From assembly GCF_002142215.1 (NCBI RefSeq), contig NZ_NAST01000011.1, forward strand, positions 25,606 to 89,605: 64,000 nt of DNA. The letters run 5' to 3'. The first letter of the stretch is position 1. Each line of letters starts with the position of its first letter. Made by a program: the position numbers and the translations under genes. Below the pieces are notes generated by a model that was given only the letters and a program-made list of their open reading frames with translations, had not been told where the DNA came from and searched no databases. Positions 20,567 to 29,894 of this stretch are shown in pieces. Origin of the DNA: Gilliamella sp. N-G2 (GTDB taxonomy: Bacteria > Pseudomonadota > Gammaproteobacteria > Enterobacterales > Orbaceae).

Positions 20567-21601
20567 ATGAAATTAGAACAGATTGCTATGTTAGCTGGTG
20601 TATCAAGGACAACAGCTAGTTATGTGATAAACGGAAAAGCCAAACAATATCGAGTCAGTGATGATACTATTAGAAAGGTCATGGCAATAGTAAATGAATA
20701 CAATTATCAACCTAATGCAGTAGCAGCAGGACTTAGAGCAGGTAAAACACGGACAATTGGTATTATCATTCCTGACTTTGAAAATATAAGTTATACCCGA
20801 ATTGCAAACTATATTGAACAATTAGTCAGAAAAGAGGGATATCAATTATTACTTTCTTGTTCGGAAGACAATCCTGAAATTGAAAAAGAGTGTGTTAAAC
20901 ATTTAAAACAACGTCGTGTGGATGCATTGATTATTTCATCTTCATTTATTGCTGAATCAGATTACGCTTTTTATAATGATTGGCAAAATTATGATATTCC
21001 TTTATTTGCTTTAGATAGAACTCTGTCAACTTATGAATTTAGAAATATTATTGGTGCTGATAAAGAAGACTCTAAGATGTTAGCTAAAGCATTTAGCCAG
21101 TTTGTAAATGGCAAAATTGTTTATATTGGTGCCTTACCCAATTTATCCGTTAGCCAACTGCGTATGCAAGGTTTCAAAGAAATTGCATTAAACAAAAATA
21201 ATGGTAATAAAGTTGATTTTTTATGTGCAAATAATTATAGTCGTCGCGATGCCGAAATTACTTTTAGCCAATGGTTGATGAATAATGAATTACCAAACGG
21301 TATTTTTTCAACCTCTTTTTCTTTATTACAAGGCACAATTGATGCAATTTTAAAAAAGTATGGACATCTACCTGATAATCTCACTATTGCCACTTTTGGT
21401 GACAACGAATTACTTGATTTTTTACCTTGCAAAATGATTGCATTATCTCAAGATCATAAAACAATATCAGAAGTAACCATTAAATTATTATTAGATAGTT
21501 TACATAATAAAGATTATCAATCTGGAACAACAGTTATTCCTCGGCGCTTAATTTATCGAGGTTGTCTAAGTCGAGATAATTCTGCTGAAAAGTTATTGTA
21601 G
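20567..21601 (+). CDS. fruR: LacI-family regulator Cra/FruR
   Basis: DNA-binding repressor/activator sensing fructose-1-phosphate. The N-terminal helix-turn-helix reads MKLEQIAMLAGVSRTTASYV with the hinge YQPNAVAAGLRAGKTRTIGI, and the periplasmic-binding-protein-like effector domain follows; the total of 344 residues is close to E. coli Cra (334). It lies immediately upstream of fruB on the same strand, as in Pseudomonas-type local FruR regulators, and a Cra operator lies in the gap before fruB. Confidence 0.92.
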   Translation: MKLEQIAMLAGVSRTTASYVINGKAKQYRVSDDTIRKVMAIVNEYNYQPNAVAAGLRAGKTRTIGIIIPDFENISYTRIANYIEQLVRKEGYQLLLSCSEDNPEIEKECVKHLKQRRVDALIISSSFIAESDYAFYNDWQNYDIPLFALDRTLSTYEFRNIIGADKEDSKMLAKAFSQFVNGKIVYIGALPNLSVSQLRMQGFKEIALNKNNGNKVDFLCANNYSRRDAEITFSQWLMNNELPNGIFSTSFSLLQGTIDAILKKYGHLPDNLTIATFGDNELLDFLPCKMIALSQDHKTISEVTIKLLLDSLHNKDYQSGTTVIPRRLIYRGCLSRDNSAEKLL

Positions 21602-21634
21602 TTATTATAGAAATAAAATGATTTATCGTAAAAA

Positions 21635-21673
21635 AATGATCTAGATCACAATTTAGGAATTTATTGGTATAAT
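21635..21673 (+). promoter_or_regulatory. CRP site and -10 element upstream of fruB
   Basis: AATGA-TCTAGA-TCACA (21635-21650) is a good CRP site with one perfect half (TCACA). A perfect TATAAT follows at 21668-21673. The CRP site covers the expected -35 region, so this looks like a class II-type CRP-dependent promoter for the fructose operon. Confidence 0.7.
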
Positions 21674-21707
21674 TTATTTGATAATTATTAAATTTATATT
21701 CATTATT

Positions 21708-21721
21708 GCTGAAACGATTCA
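21708..21721 (+). promoter_or_regulatory. Cra (FruR) operator
   Basis: GCTGAAACGATTCA matches the Cra consensus GCTGAANCGNTTCA at every defined base. It lies about 30-40 bp downstream of the predicted start point, fitting repression by roadblock that is relieved by fructose-1-phosphate. Confidence 0.88.
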
Positions 21722-21799
21722 ATATGATTCAATAAGGTTTATGGGATTACTGAATTGTTTGTAGTAGACCCAACATTAAAACCAAGAGGTATTTATTAT

Positions 21800-22987
21800 A
21801 TGTTTCATTTAGTCAAAGAAGATATTCATTTAAATGAACAAGCAATCAACAAAACTGATGCAATTAAAAAGATTGCAGCTGCATTAACCAATGCTGATTT
21901 TGTCGAAGAAGGATATGTTGATGGTATGCTTGAACGTGAAGGTCAAGCAGCAACTTATTTAGGTATTGGCATTGCTATACCTCATGGCACACCCAAAACT
22001 CGCCATTTGGTGAAGAAAACAGGTGTTCAAGTTTTCTGTTTCCCAGAAGGTGTAGAATGGGGTGATGACGGTGAAAAAGCCTATCTTGCCATCGGTATTG
22101 CGGCAAGTTCCGATGAACATTTAGAATTACTACGTCAATTAACACATGTTTTAGGCGCTGATGGTGTTGAAGATAGAATTAAGAATATTCAATCAGCGGA
22201 TGAAGCTCTTGCTATCTTAACAGGTAAAGAAAGTGTAGAAGATAGCCAATTTGAAATTAATAAATCCTCATTATTACTAGATATTCAAGCTGATAGCTTA
22301 GCAACATTACAAGCTTTAAATGCTTCACGTTTAAAACAACAAGGTGCGGTTAATGCTAGCTTTATTACTAACGTCCTTGATAATACACCGAATTATTTAG
22401 GTGATGGCGTATGGTTAAATGATAGCCGTGAAGGTAACTTAAAAAATGCGATTGCAATCAGCCGTACGGTGAATGATTTTAATCAAGATGGTAAACCAGC
22501 TAAGCTTCTTATTACTATTTCTGCTGTTGATGATAGCGTGGCAACTATCGCCAATAATATTGCAGCGTTAGCTTATAACCAAAAATTAGCTCAATTAATT
22601 ATAGCAAATGGTGATGACTTTAATAACTTACTTTTATCTGGAACTCAGTCAGTATCATCTGAAAAATCAGAAACTGCCAATGGTAGCGTAACATCTAATA
22701 ATGGTGAAGAGTTAAGTCGAGTATTTGTTATTCCAAATGAAAATGGATTGCATACTCGCCCATCATCGGTACTAGTTAAATTAGTAAAAGAGTTCAATAG
22801 TAAAGTGACTGTTGCTAATCTCGATGGTAAAAATGAACCAGTTAGTGCAACCAGTTTAATGAAGATTGTTGCATTAGGTGCAAAAAAAGGCAGTCGTTTA
22901 CAATTCACAGCAGTTGGTGATGATGCTGAACAAGTATTAGATGCAATCGGTAAAGCTATTGAAAGCGGCTTAGGTGAGGGTGCTTAA
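21800..22987 (+). CDS. fruB: PTS fructose diphosphoryl-transfer protein (EIIA-FPr)
   Basis: Cytosolic carrier moving phosphate from enzyme I to FruA. N-terminal EIIA domain with phospho-His in GIAIPHGTPKTRH, a central M domain, and a C-terminal HPr-like domain with phospho-His in NENGLHTRPSSVLVKLVKEF. Start at 21800 (MFHLVKEDIHL) has GAGG upstream and aligns with E. coli FruB (MFQLSVQDIH); a TTG 15 codons earlier is less likely. 395 residues. First gene of fruB-fruK-fruA; stop is 2 bp before fruK. Confidence 0.96.
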   Translation: MFHLVKEDIHLNEQAINKTDAIKKIAAALTNADFVEEGYVDGMLEREGQAATYLGIGIAIPHGTPKTRHLVKKTGVQVFCFPEGVEWGDDGEKAYLAIGIAASSDEHLELLRQLTHVLGADGVEDRIKNIQSADEALAILTGKESVEDSQFEINKSSLLLDIQADSLATLQALNASRLKQQGAVNASFITNVLDNTPNYLGDGVWLNDSREGNLKNAIAISRTVNDFNQDGKPAKLLITISAVDDSVATIANNIAALAYNQKLAQLIIANGDDFNNLLLSGTQSVSSEKSETANGSVTSNNGEELSRVFVIPNENGLHTRPSSVLVKLVKEFNSKVTVANLDGKNEPVSATSLMKIVALGAKKGSRLQFTAVGDDAEQVLDAIGKAIESGLGEGA

Positions 22988-22989
22988 TC

Positions 22990-23925
22990 ATGACTTATCG
23001 TGTTGCAACTATCACTTTAAATCCCGCTTATGATCTATTAGGTTTTTGCCCTAAAGTTGAGTTAGGGGATGTTAATTTAGTGCAAACTAATGCTTTATTG
23101 CCAGCCGGTAAAGGTATCAATGTTGCTAAAGTTTTATCTGATTTAGGTATTAAATTAACTGTAGGTGGTTTTTTAGGTAAAGAGAATCGTGATGGTTTCA
23201 ATTTACTGTTTGAGTCATTAAATGTTACTGATAAATTCCAAACAGTCGAAGGCCGTACTCGTATTAATGTTAAATTAACCGAAGAAAACAGTGAAGTTAC
23301 TGATCTTAATTTTTCTGGTTTTACTATTAGCGAGCAAGATTGGCAAACATTTGTGACGACTTCATTGGAATGGTTGAAAGAGATTGATATGGTTGCCATT
23401 AGTGGCAGTTTACCTGCAGGTGTATCTCTTGAAAAATTCACAGAGTGGATGAAACAAGTAAAAGCAATTTGTCCTAAAGTTGTGTTTGACAGTAGCCGTG
23501 ATGCTTTAGTTGCTGGGTTGAAAGCTAATCCATGGTTAATTAAACCAAATGATAAAGAACTTGAAATGTGGGTTGGTAGAAAACTAACTACATTATCAGA
23601 AATCAAAACTGCTGCTATGGAACTTATCGATGGCGGTGTAGAAAACGTAGTCATTTCACTAGGAAGTCAAGGTGCTTTATGGGTAACTAAAAATGAAGCA
23701 TGGTTAGCCAAACCACCTAAATGTAAGGTGGTAAGCACTGTTGGTGCTGGTGATTCAATGGTTGGTGGATTAATGTATGGTTTAATAACGAATCAATCAA
23801 TTAAAGACACCTTAGTATTTGCATCAAGTGTTGCCGCTTTATCAGTTGGACAAGCTGGTGTAGGTGTGTCAGACCGTCAAGCGGTTATAGACATGTCAGA
23901 AAAAATTGAAATAATCGCGGGATAG
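22990..23925 (+). CDS. fruK: 1-phosphofructokinase
   Basis: Phosphorylates fructose-1-phosphate to fructose-1,6-bisphosphate, feeding glycolysis and removing the Cra inducer. The 311-residue PfkB-family protein has TLNPAYDLLGFCPKVELGD, the LLPAGKGINVAKVLSDLGI motif, SGSLPAGVSLEKF and the C-terminal catalytic signature TVGAGDSMVGG with its Asp base. It sits between fruB and fruA with gaps of 2 and 8 bp. Confidence 0.97.
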   Translation: MTYRVATITLNPAYDLLGFCPKVELGDVNLVQTNALLPAGKGINVAKVLSDLGIKLTVGGFLGKENRDGFNLLFESLNVTDKFQTVEGRTRINVKLTEENSEVTDLNFSGFTISEQDWQTFVTTSLEWLKEIDMVAISGSLPAGVSLEKFTEWMKQVKAICPKVVFDSSRDALVAGLKANPWLIKPNDKELEMWVGRKLTTLSEIKTAAMELIDGGVENVVISLGSQGALWVTKNEAWLAKPPKCKVVSTVGAGDSMVGGLMYGLITNQSIKDTLVFASSVAALSVGQAGVGVSDRQAVIDMSEKIEIIAG

Positions 23926-23933
23926 GAGTATTC

Positions 23934-25634
23934 ATGAATATATATATTGTAGAAGGTAGCAATTCAGGCCCAGTTAATGGCCGTTTAGCTAAAGCGGAAT
24001 TAGCATTAGCTGCTAATTCATTAAATTTCAAAGTTGTTGATAATGCGACATTAGCCGATACGATTATTTCGGTTGGTGATGGTAATATCAGCGATAACTC
24101 AGTGATTGGCAAAAAAGTTTATGTGGTAAGTGATCTTAATGAAATTTTTGCTGATCCTAAAAAAATCTTAAATGATGCAAAACTTAAAGCAACTGTCTAT
24201 GAACAATCTGCTAGTTCTGCATCTGTATCAGCAGCAAACAACGGACAAAAACGTATTGTTGCGGTAACAGCTTGTCCAACTGGTGTTGCTCACACATTTA
24301 TGGCTGCTGAGGCGATTGAAGAAGAAGCGAAAAAACGTGGCTGGTGGTGTAAAGTTGAAACGCGTGGTTCGGTTGGTGTTGGTAATGAATTAACTCCAGA
24401 AGAGGTGGCTTCAGCTGATCTAGTGATTGTAGCATGTGATATTGATGTTGATTTAAGTAAGTTTGCAGGTAAAAAGATGTACCGAACTAAAACCGGTCCA
24501 GCTCTTAAAAAAACTGCACAAGAATTAGATAGAGCTTTTGAAGAAGCTACAATTTATCAACCAACTAGTTCTGCTTCAACAACAAAATCAAGTAACGAGA
24601 AGAAAGGTGTCTATCAGCATCTATTAACTGGTGTATCTTACATGTTACCAATGGTTGTTGCTGGTGGATTAATCATTGCTTTATCATTTGCTTTTGGTTC
24701 ATTTGAAATGGTTGATGGCGTACAAAAACTGGTAGGTGAATCTCATTTAGCACAAATCGGTGGGCTAGCATTCTCACTCATGGTACCTTTACTTGCTGGT
24801 TATATTGCTTATTCTATTGCTGATAGACCTGGTTTAGCCCCTGGGCTTGTTGGTGGTTTGCTTGCTGTCTCTACTGGTGCGGGCTTTTTAGGTGGTATAA
24901 TCATTGGTTATTTTGCAGGTTACTTAGCAATGTTAATCACTAAGTATTTACCATTACCAAAAACACTTGAAGCATTAAAACCAATTCTTATTGTACCATT
25001 ACTTGCTACATTAGCTACAGGTTTAGTTATGCAGTTTATTGTTGGTACACCGATAGCATGGCTAATGGAAGCTTTAACTGAATGGTTGAAATCAATGGGA
25101 ACAGCCAACGCTATTCTGTTAGGTGCAGTTTTAGGTGGTATGATGTGTACTGATATGGGCGGACCAATCAATAAAGTTGCTTATGCGTTTGGTACAGGCT
25201 TAATTTCGGCTCAAGTATATGCACCAATGGCAGCGGTTATGGCTGGTGGTATGGTTCCACCTTTAGCAATGGGATTAGCAACCTTAATCGCTCGCAAAAA
25301 ATTTGCTAAAGCAGAACAAGAAAGTGGCAAAGCTTCATTAGTATTAGGCTTATGTTTTATCTCTGAAGGGGCAATTCCTTTCGCTGCTCGTGATCCATTA
25401 CGTGTTATTCCTTGTTGTATTATTGGTGGGGCAATAACTGGTGGTCTATCATTAGCATTTGGTTCTGAGCTTATGACTCCACATGGTGGTCTATTCGCTT
25501 TAGCAATCCCTGGCGTAGTTAAACCAGTTGGTGGTTATTTACTATCAATTGTTGTTGGTTCGGTGATTGCGGGTGTCGCTTACGCATTGATTAAAAAACC
25601 TGAAGCACAAACTTCTGAATTAGTTAGCGCATAA
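23934..25634 (+). CDS. fruA: PTS fructose transporter subunit EIIBC
   Basis: Inner-membrane fructose permease and kinase, 566 residues. It has a degenerate N-terminal IIB-like region, then the active IIB domain with phospho-Cys in VAVTACPTGVAHTFMAAEA (near residue 110), then the IIC membrane domain with GLVGGLLAVSTGAGFLGGII, the MCTDMGGPINKVAYAF motif and SEGAIPFAARDP. Fructose is delivered as fructose-1-phosphate to FruK. A strong terminator follows. Confidence 0.97.
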   Translation: MNIYIVEGSNSGPVNGRLAKAELALAANSLNFKVVDNATLADTIISVGDGNISDNSVIGKKVYVVSDLNEIFADPKKILNDAKLKATVYEQSASSASVSAANNGQKRIVAVTACPTGVAHTFMAAEAIEEEAKKRGWWCKVETRGSVGVGNELTPEEVASADLVIVACDIDVDLSKFAGKKMYRTKTGPALKKTAQELDRAFEEATIYQPTSSASTTKSSNEKKGVYQHLLTGVSYMLPMVVAGGLIIALSFAFGSFEMVDGVQKLVGESHLAQIGGLAFSLMVPLLAGYIAYSIADRPGLAPGLVGGLLAVSTGAGFLGGIIIGYFAGYLAMLITKYLPLPKTLEALKPILIVPLLATLATGLVMQFIVGTPIAWLMEALTEWLKSMGTANAILLGAVLGGMMCTDMGGPINKVAYAFGTGLISAQVYAPMAAVMAGGMVPPLAMGLATLIARKKFAKAEQESGKASLVLGLCFISEGAIPFAARDPLRVIPCCIIGGAITGGLSLAFGSELMTPHGGLFALAIPGVVKPVGGYLLSIVVGSVIAGVAYALIKKPEAQTSELVSA

Positions 25635-25653
25635 TACATTATGCAACTAAAAG

Positions 25654-25678
25654 CGCCATCATCTGATGGCGTTTTTTT
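25654..25678 (+). terminator. Rho-independent terminator of the fru operon
   Basis: CGCCATCA (25654-25661) pairs perfectly with TGATGGCG (25664-25671) and is followed by seven Ts. Confidence 0.92.
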
Positions 25679-25692
25679 ATTCTTGTCTTAAT

Positions 25693-26268
25693 CTATTTTT
25701 TTACCCAACGTTGTAAATCTTTTGGGATAAAATTATCCATCTTCTCTAACATTTCATCAGCAACATCTGCGACGATCAATGTTCGATAAAAACTGTCTCG
25801 GATAAAGCCTTCTTGTACTGCGTGTTCTAAAAAATTGAGCATTGGTTGCCAAAATTGACTATTAAATAAGGCAACTGGTTTTTCATGATAACCAATTTGC
25901 ATGCCTGTCCATACCTCAAACAGCTCTTCTAATGTTCCTGTGCCTCCAGGCATAGCAATAAAACCATCAGCTAGCTCAGTTAATCTTGCTTTGCGTTGAT
26001 GCATATTTTCAACAACTTCCAAACGCGTAATACCATGGTGTGCAGTTTCAGCTTTAACTAACCGCTCAGGAATAATGCCAATAACTTCACCACCATGAGT
26101 GAGAACGGCATTAGCAATAACACCCATTAGTCCTTTATTACCTCCACCATAGATTAATCGTCTATTATGTTTGGCAATAATCATACCTAATTGCTCTGCT
26201 GCCATACGATATTCTGGACGATTACCTTCACTCGCCCCACAAAACACACAAATATTTTTCTTCATCAA
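25693..26268 (-). CDS. LOG family protein (TIGR00730 Rossmann fold)
   Basis: Nucleoside 5'-monophosphate phosphoribohydrolase family, 191 residues. It has CVFCGASEGNRPEY, the GGGNKGLMGVIANAV glycine motif, and the family signature PGGTGTLEELFEVWTGMQIG containing the catalytic Arg-less PGGxGTxxE core, preceded by MHQRKARLTELADGFIAM. Known members release free cytokinin-type bases or recycle nucleotides; here the cellular role is unclear. Convergent with fruA; the fru terminator lies between them. Confidence 0.88.
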   Translation of the reverse strand: MMKKNICVFCGASEGNRPEYRMAAEQLGMIIAKHNRRLIYGGGNKGLMGVIANAVLTHGGEVIGIIPERLVKAETAHHGITRLEVVENMHQRKARLTELADGFIAMPGGTGTLEELFEVWTGMQIGYHEKPVALFNSQFWQPMLNFLEHAVQEGFIRDSFYRTLIVADVADEMLEKMDNFIPKDLQRWVKK

Positions 26269-26413
26269 TTTTACTCTACTGGTTATGCTATTTTCTCGCT
26301 ATTTTAGCATAGCTTTCCCTCGATTTGCTTACAAGCTGAGCAGTTAAACCTAATTAGTGTTTTAGAGATTGACAGAATCGTCATAGATGGTTAATATCTT
26401 GTTCGTTAAATGT

Positions 26414-26489
26414 TCCTCCATAGTTCAGTCGGTAGAACGGCGGACTGTTAATCCGTATGTCACAGGTTCAAGTCCTGTTGGAGGAGCCA
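26414..26489 (+). tRNA. tRNA-Asn (GTT)
   Basis: A 76-nt cloverleaf with acceptor stem TCCTCCA/TGGAGGA, D arm AGTTCAGTCGGTAGAAC, anticodon loop CTGTTAA with anticodon GTT, T arm CAGGTTCAAGTCCTG and an encoded 3' CCA. A terminator hairpin follows 16 bp later. Confidence 0.97.
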
Positions 26490-26504
26490 ATTTCAGTTTT
26501 TAAG

Positions 26505-26530
26505 AACCTGCTTATATAGCAGGTTTTTTT
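26505..26530 (+). terminator. Terminator after tRNA-Asn
   Basis: AACCTGCT (26505-26512) pairs with AGCAGGTT (26518-26525), loop TATAT, followed by a run of Ts. Confidence 0.9.
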
Positions 26531-26717
26531 ATATCAACCTTTCAATAGATACTTCAAGATCACTTTTATCTGCATAAACATTATTAATTCGCCGTTTAGC
26601 GATGTTTGAACAGCGATATATAATTATTTTTTATAAGGCGTGTTTTAGCTGGAAAGCCTTATTCTTGCAGAGTATAATTCAGCTTCCCTCCAATTAATAC
26701 CAAAGTGTGAAATCAAC

Positions 26718-27455
26718 ATGAAACATAACGTAGTAATTGCAGTATTAATGGCAACTAGCTTATCTTGTGCCGCTTCAGAACATTCATCTCATTGGGGATA
26801 TGAAGGTCAAGAAAAACCAGAAAACTGGGGTAAATTATCACCAGAGTATTCTACCTGTGAGAATGGTAAAAATCAGTCACCGATCAATATCGATCATGTA
26901 TTAAAGACAGAGCATGAAAATTTAAAGTTCTCATTCAAACCAAGTAAACAAGAAATTATTAATAACGGACATACTATTCAGGTTAACGTGACTGGTAATA
27001 ATCAGTTAATATTAGATGAGCAAAGCTTTACGTTACAACAATTCCATTTTCATAGCCCAAGTGAAAATACCATTAAAGGTAAAAGTTATCCAATGGAAGC
27101 CCACTTTGTTTACAAAAATAAAACTGGTGAGCTTACCGTCGTCGCCTTAATGTTTAATAATGGCGAAGCGAATTCTGAAATTGCGAAGGCTTGGCAGCAA
27201 ATGCCAACAGAATTGGATAACAAAGCAACTTTAGACAAAACTGTTGATATCAGTGCATTATTTCCTAAAACACTCGATTATTATCGCTTTAGTGGATCAT
27301 TAACAACACCACCGTGTACTGAAGGTGTAAGATGGATTGTGTTAGAACAACCTGTAACTGTCTCACAACAACAAATTGAAAAATTCCATTCAATCATGCA
27401 TCACAACAACAACCGCCCAGTACAGCCATCAAATGGAAGAGTTATTGTTGATTAA
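26718..27455 (+). CDS. Periplasmic alpha-carbonic anhydrase
   Basis: Zinc enzyme hydrating CO2 to bicarbonate in the periplasm; 245 residues. A signal peptide (MKHNVVIAVLMATSLSCAA) is followed by the alpha-class fold: HWGYEGQEKPENWGKLSPEY, the QSPINID motif, two zinc histidines in QFHFHSPSEN, the third in MEAHFVYKNKTGEL, and the C-terminal SLTTPPCTEGVRWIVLEQPV. Single gene with a hairpin terminator after it. It marks the left edge of the accessory region. Confidence 0.95.
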   Translation: MKHNVVIAVLMATSLSCAASEHSSHWGYEGQEKPENWGKLSPEYSTCENGKNQSPINIDHVLKTEHENLKFSFKPSKQEIINNGHTIQVNVTGNNQLILDEQSFTLQQFHFHSPSENTIKGKSYPMEAHFVYKNKTGELTVVALMFNNGEANSEIAKAWQQMPTELDNKATLDKTVDISALFPKTLDYYRFSGSLTTPPCTEGVRWIVLEQPVTVSQQQIEKFHSIMHHNNNRPVQPSNGRVIVD

Positions 27456-27467
27456 TAAATGATTTTT

Positions 27468-27502
27468 AATTGGCTTTATTGATGTTTATTATAAAGCCAA
27501 TT
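27468..27502 (+). terminator. Hairpin terminator after carbonic anhydrase
   Basis: AATTGGCTTTAT (27468-27479) is perfectly complementary to ATAAAGCCAATT (27491-27502). It is preceded by an A/T-rich tract on each side, so it could act in both directions. Confidence 0.65.
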
Positions 27503-27641
27503 TGATATTAGTATTTTTCAAAAATAGTAAATAAATTTATTCATAATAATTACACCCTGATTGGTAATTATTTTAGTTATCAATCATATTTAATCTATTG
27601 TAAAATTCTATCTTTTTATTAGATAAGCGATAGAACTGCTA

Positions 27642-27824
27642 TCAACAAATGAATCGGTCTGTTTCTATATATTGCACAACTATACTGTTAATATTGGTAC
27701 AGATTTGTTGCCAATGATCTTCTGTCTTTTCCTTGTGTTGAAGAGTAAAATCCGATTATAGATATAGCTCAGATGAAAGTATTCCTTTATTTTCAGTGCG
27801 TAATGTATCAATAAAGCTTTCCCA
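27642..27824 (-). pseudogene. Broken gene remnant, unidentified
   Basis: In the 606-bp gap after the carbonic anhydrase gene the minus strand encodes 60 residues that look like real protein (FIDTLRTENKGILSSEL, then QHKEKTEDHWQQICTNINSI) interrupted once by TAA at 27756-27758. There is no start codon in frame, so it is a 5'-truncated relic. I do not recognise the family. The rest of this gap holds only AT-rich DNA. Confidence 0.4.
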
Positions 27825-28062
27825 TCATACTTTTTGCAATAACAAATTACATGAATTATTAATAAATAACCTTAATTATGGTTAAATATAAATTAATATT
27901 ACTCATGATTTTTTAATCTAGTCCATTTTGAAATTTCAACTGAAGAAAATGATCATTAATCTTCTAATCTATATAAAAGGAGAAATAGTAATCATATCTG
28001 GTAAGCTATTAAGATAATTATTGAAAACTTTAAATTATTAATTAATTGATAAGGGATAAAAT

Positions 28063-28941
28063 ATGCGTTATTGGGTCGTATATGTCGCTGGAGCAAAAGC
28101 ACAAGTAAATTATAGCATTGGTAAACAAAAAGGAATTTGGGGTTTAAAAAAAATCACAAGCCAATCTAAAATAGATAACATACAGGTTGGCGATCAAATT
28201 ATTTTTGTTCAACAATTAAAATGGCAGTCAATAAATGGTGATGTACCAAAAGGGTTCCCTAAATTTTTAAAAGATCCTCAACAATTTAAAGGTATTGTTT
28301 CTGAAATAGTAATCGGAGAAATAACTAAAGGTTATTATCAAGATAGTTCTATTGTTTGGCAAGATAATGAGTATCGACACCGATTTAATTTTAAAATTAA
28401 AGAACAAGTAACTAATGTATTATTTAATATGGAAGAGTTTGGTTCTGAATTAATTGAAGCAACTTTAAAATCAATTAAATCAGGAGGTGATGTTTGTTTT
28501 GTGGGCAACAATAAAATCATTAATTTCACGAAGATTGATGATTTTGGTTTAGATATAGATCCAAATGAACTTAAAGATTTTTCAGTTAATGAAGGGTATG
28601 TTAAGTTTATCGAAAATCATAAATATCTCGAACGTAATAGAAAAATTGTTAAATTAAAAAAACAAAAAGTTTTAACAAGCCAAAAATGTTTAAAATGTGA
28701 AATTTGCGGATTTGATTTTGCTGATTTTTATGGTGAAGAACTTGGACAAGGTTTTGCTGAATGCCATCACATAAATCCATTATCAGAGTCAGGTAATGTA
28801 AAAACTAAATTATCAGATTTAATTATTATATGTGCAAATTGTCATAAAATGATTCATCGTAGAAAACCTTGGCTAAGTCCACAAGAATTAAAGGGTATAG
28901 TTGAAAATCAAAAATCAGTTCTGTTTAAAAGAATCTATTAG
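28063..28941 (+). CDS. EVE-like domain / HNH endonuclease fusion
   Basis: 292 residues. The N-terminal half (about 1-130) looks like an EVE/PUA-type reader of modified bases: MRYWVVYVAGAKAQVNYSIG, IWGLKK, then IQVGDQIIFVQ and FKGIVSEIV. The C-terminal part (about 205-285) is a McrA-like HNH nuclease with zinc cysteine pairs: CEICGFDFADF, the ECHHINPLSE catalytic histidines and IICANCHKMIHR. Reader-nuclease fusions are known type IV, modification-dependent restriction enzymes, so restriction of modified phage DNA is inferred. It stands alone, flanked by gene relics, in AT-rich accessory DNA. Confidence 0.82.
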   Translation: MRYWVVYVAGAKAQVNYSIGKQKGIWGLKKITSQSKIDNIQVGDQIIFVQQLKWQSINGDVPKGFPKFLKDPQQFKGIVSEIVIGEITKGYYQDSSIVWQDNEYRHRFNFKIKEQVTNVLFNMEEFGSELIEATLKSIKSGGDVCFVGNNKIINFTKIDDFGLDIDPNELKDFSVNEGYVKFIENHKYLERNRKIVKLKKQKVLTSQKCLKCEICGFDFADFYGEELGQGFAECHHINPLSESGNVKTKLSDLIIICANCHKMIHRRKPWLSPQELKGIVENQKSVLFKRIY

Positions 28942-29288
28942 AACTAAAGGTTTAACGATCTAGATTGATATTTTTTATATTAATAACTTTTTTATCGCTT
29001 TTAACCATCTAATTAAGATGAATTGTTGTCTATGGTGCTAAAGTTGACATACACACAACAATAGTATTTATCTTCAGGTGTTTTTAAAAGATGTAAAAGA
29101 ATGCTATTAAACAGTGAATAGGCAATGATAACAGGCGTTGATTTATTCTAGAATTAATTATAATAAAAATATTTTGTATATTTCAATTTAATAGCCAATG
29201 GTGGAACAAAACACATTTTGTGGAATTAATAAAATGTAATTTACATAACGTGTTGTTTTTAATCTTATTTGTGGCAACTAAAAAGTTG

Positions 29289-29456
29289 TCATTCATTTCC
29301 ATATATGCAATCCTCAAATCCTATATTTCTCCATTCTACGCAATTGGCCAAATGCTTTAATCTGTGATAGAGCTCATAGTTAGAAATTAATATTTCTAGT
29401 TTTTTGACTTGTAGGTGAACTTTTTTAAGTAGTATCGCAAAATTGATGTATATTAA
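29289..29456 (-). pseudogene. C-terminal gene fragment, unidentified
   Basis: In the 950-bp stretch between the HNH gene and the HAD gene the minus strand keeps 55 codons without a start that read like a coiled protein end (KKVHLQVKKLEILISNYELY, then HLANCVEWRNIGFEDCIYGN). Family unknown. A small plus-strand reading frame at 29490-29693 is not convincing. Otherwise I see no gene in 28942-29894. Confidence 0.35.
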
Positions 29457-29894
29457 TTACATTGTTTAACATAAAAATGTGTTAATAATATGAATATAAA
29501 ACAATTAAAAAATATTATTACAGTGATCATCATAAAGAACGAGCGACAACATAAACTTGATAAATCTTTACTACTGTTTTATGTTTTAATTCAGTTTAAA
29601 CAAGCTTACCTGCGTCTATCTGACTGCAGAACTAAAATCTCACAACATATATCAAAACTGTTTAACAGCTTTGTATTGCAATGTAAAACATAAGAATTAA
29701 ATATGTCTTTTAGGCGCCTTAAAGGTGAACAGTTAAGGTAATTAATGAATGCTAAATTTGATACCAAACCATAATTTATAAAGCAAGTTTTTTAGTGGCA
29801 AGAGTTTAGAGCATAAGATTGATAATAAATTGTCACATTATAGGAACAATGTATCGTGCTTATTTAATTTAAAGCATTATATGAGGATAAATAA

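Noticed and set aside
23028..23654. 208-codon minus-strand frame within fruK
   Set aside because: Antisense shadow of the well-supported fruK gene.
29490..29693. 67-codon plus-strand frame (MNIKQLKNIITVIIIKNERQ)
   Set aside because: No usable ribosome binding site, biased toward A/T-driven residues (Ile, Lys, Leu) and no recognisable domain; lies in an otherwise gene-free stretch with relics.
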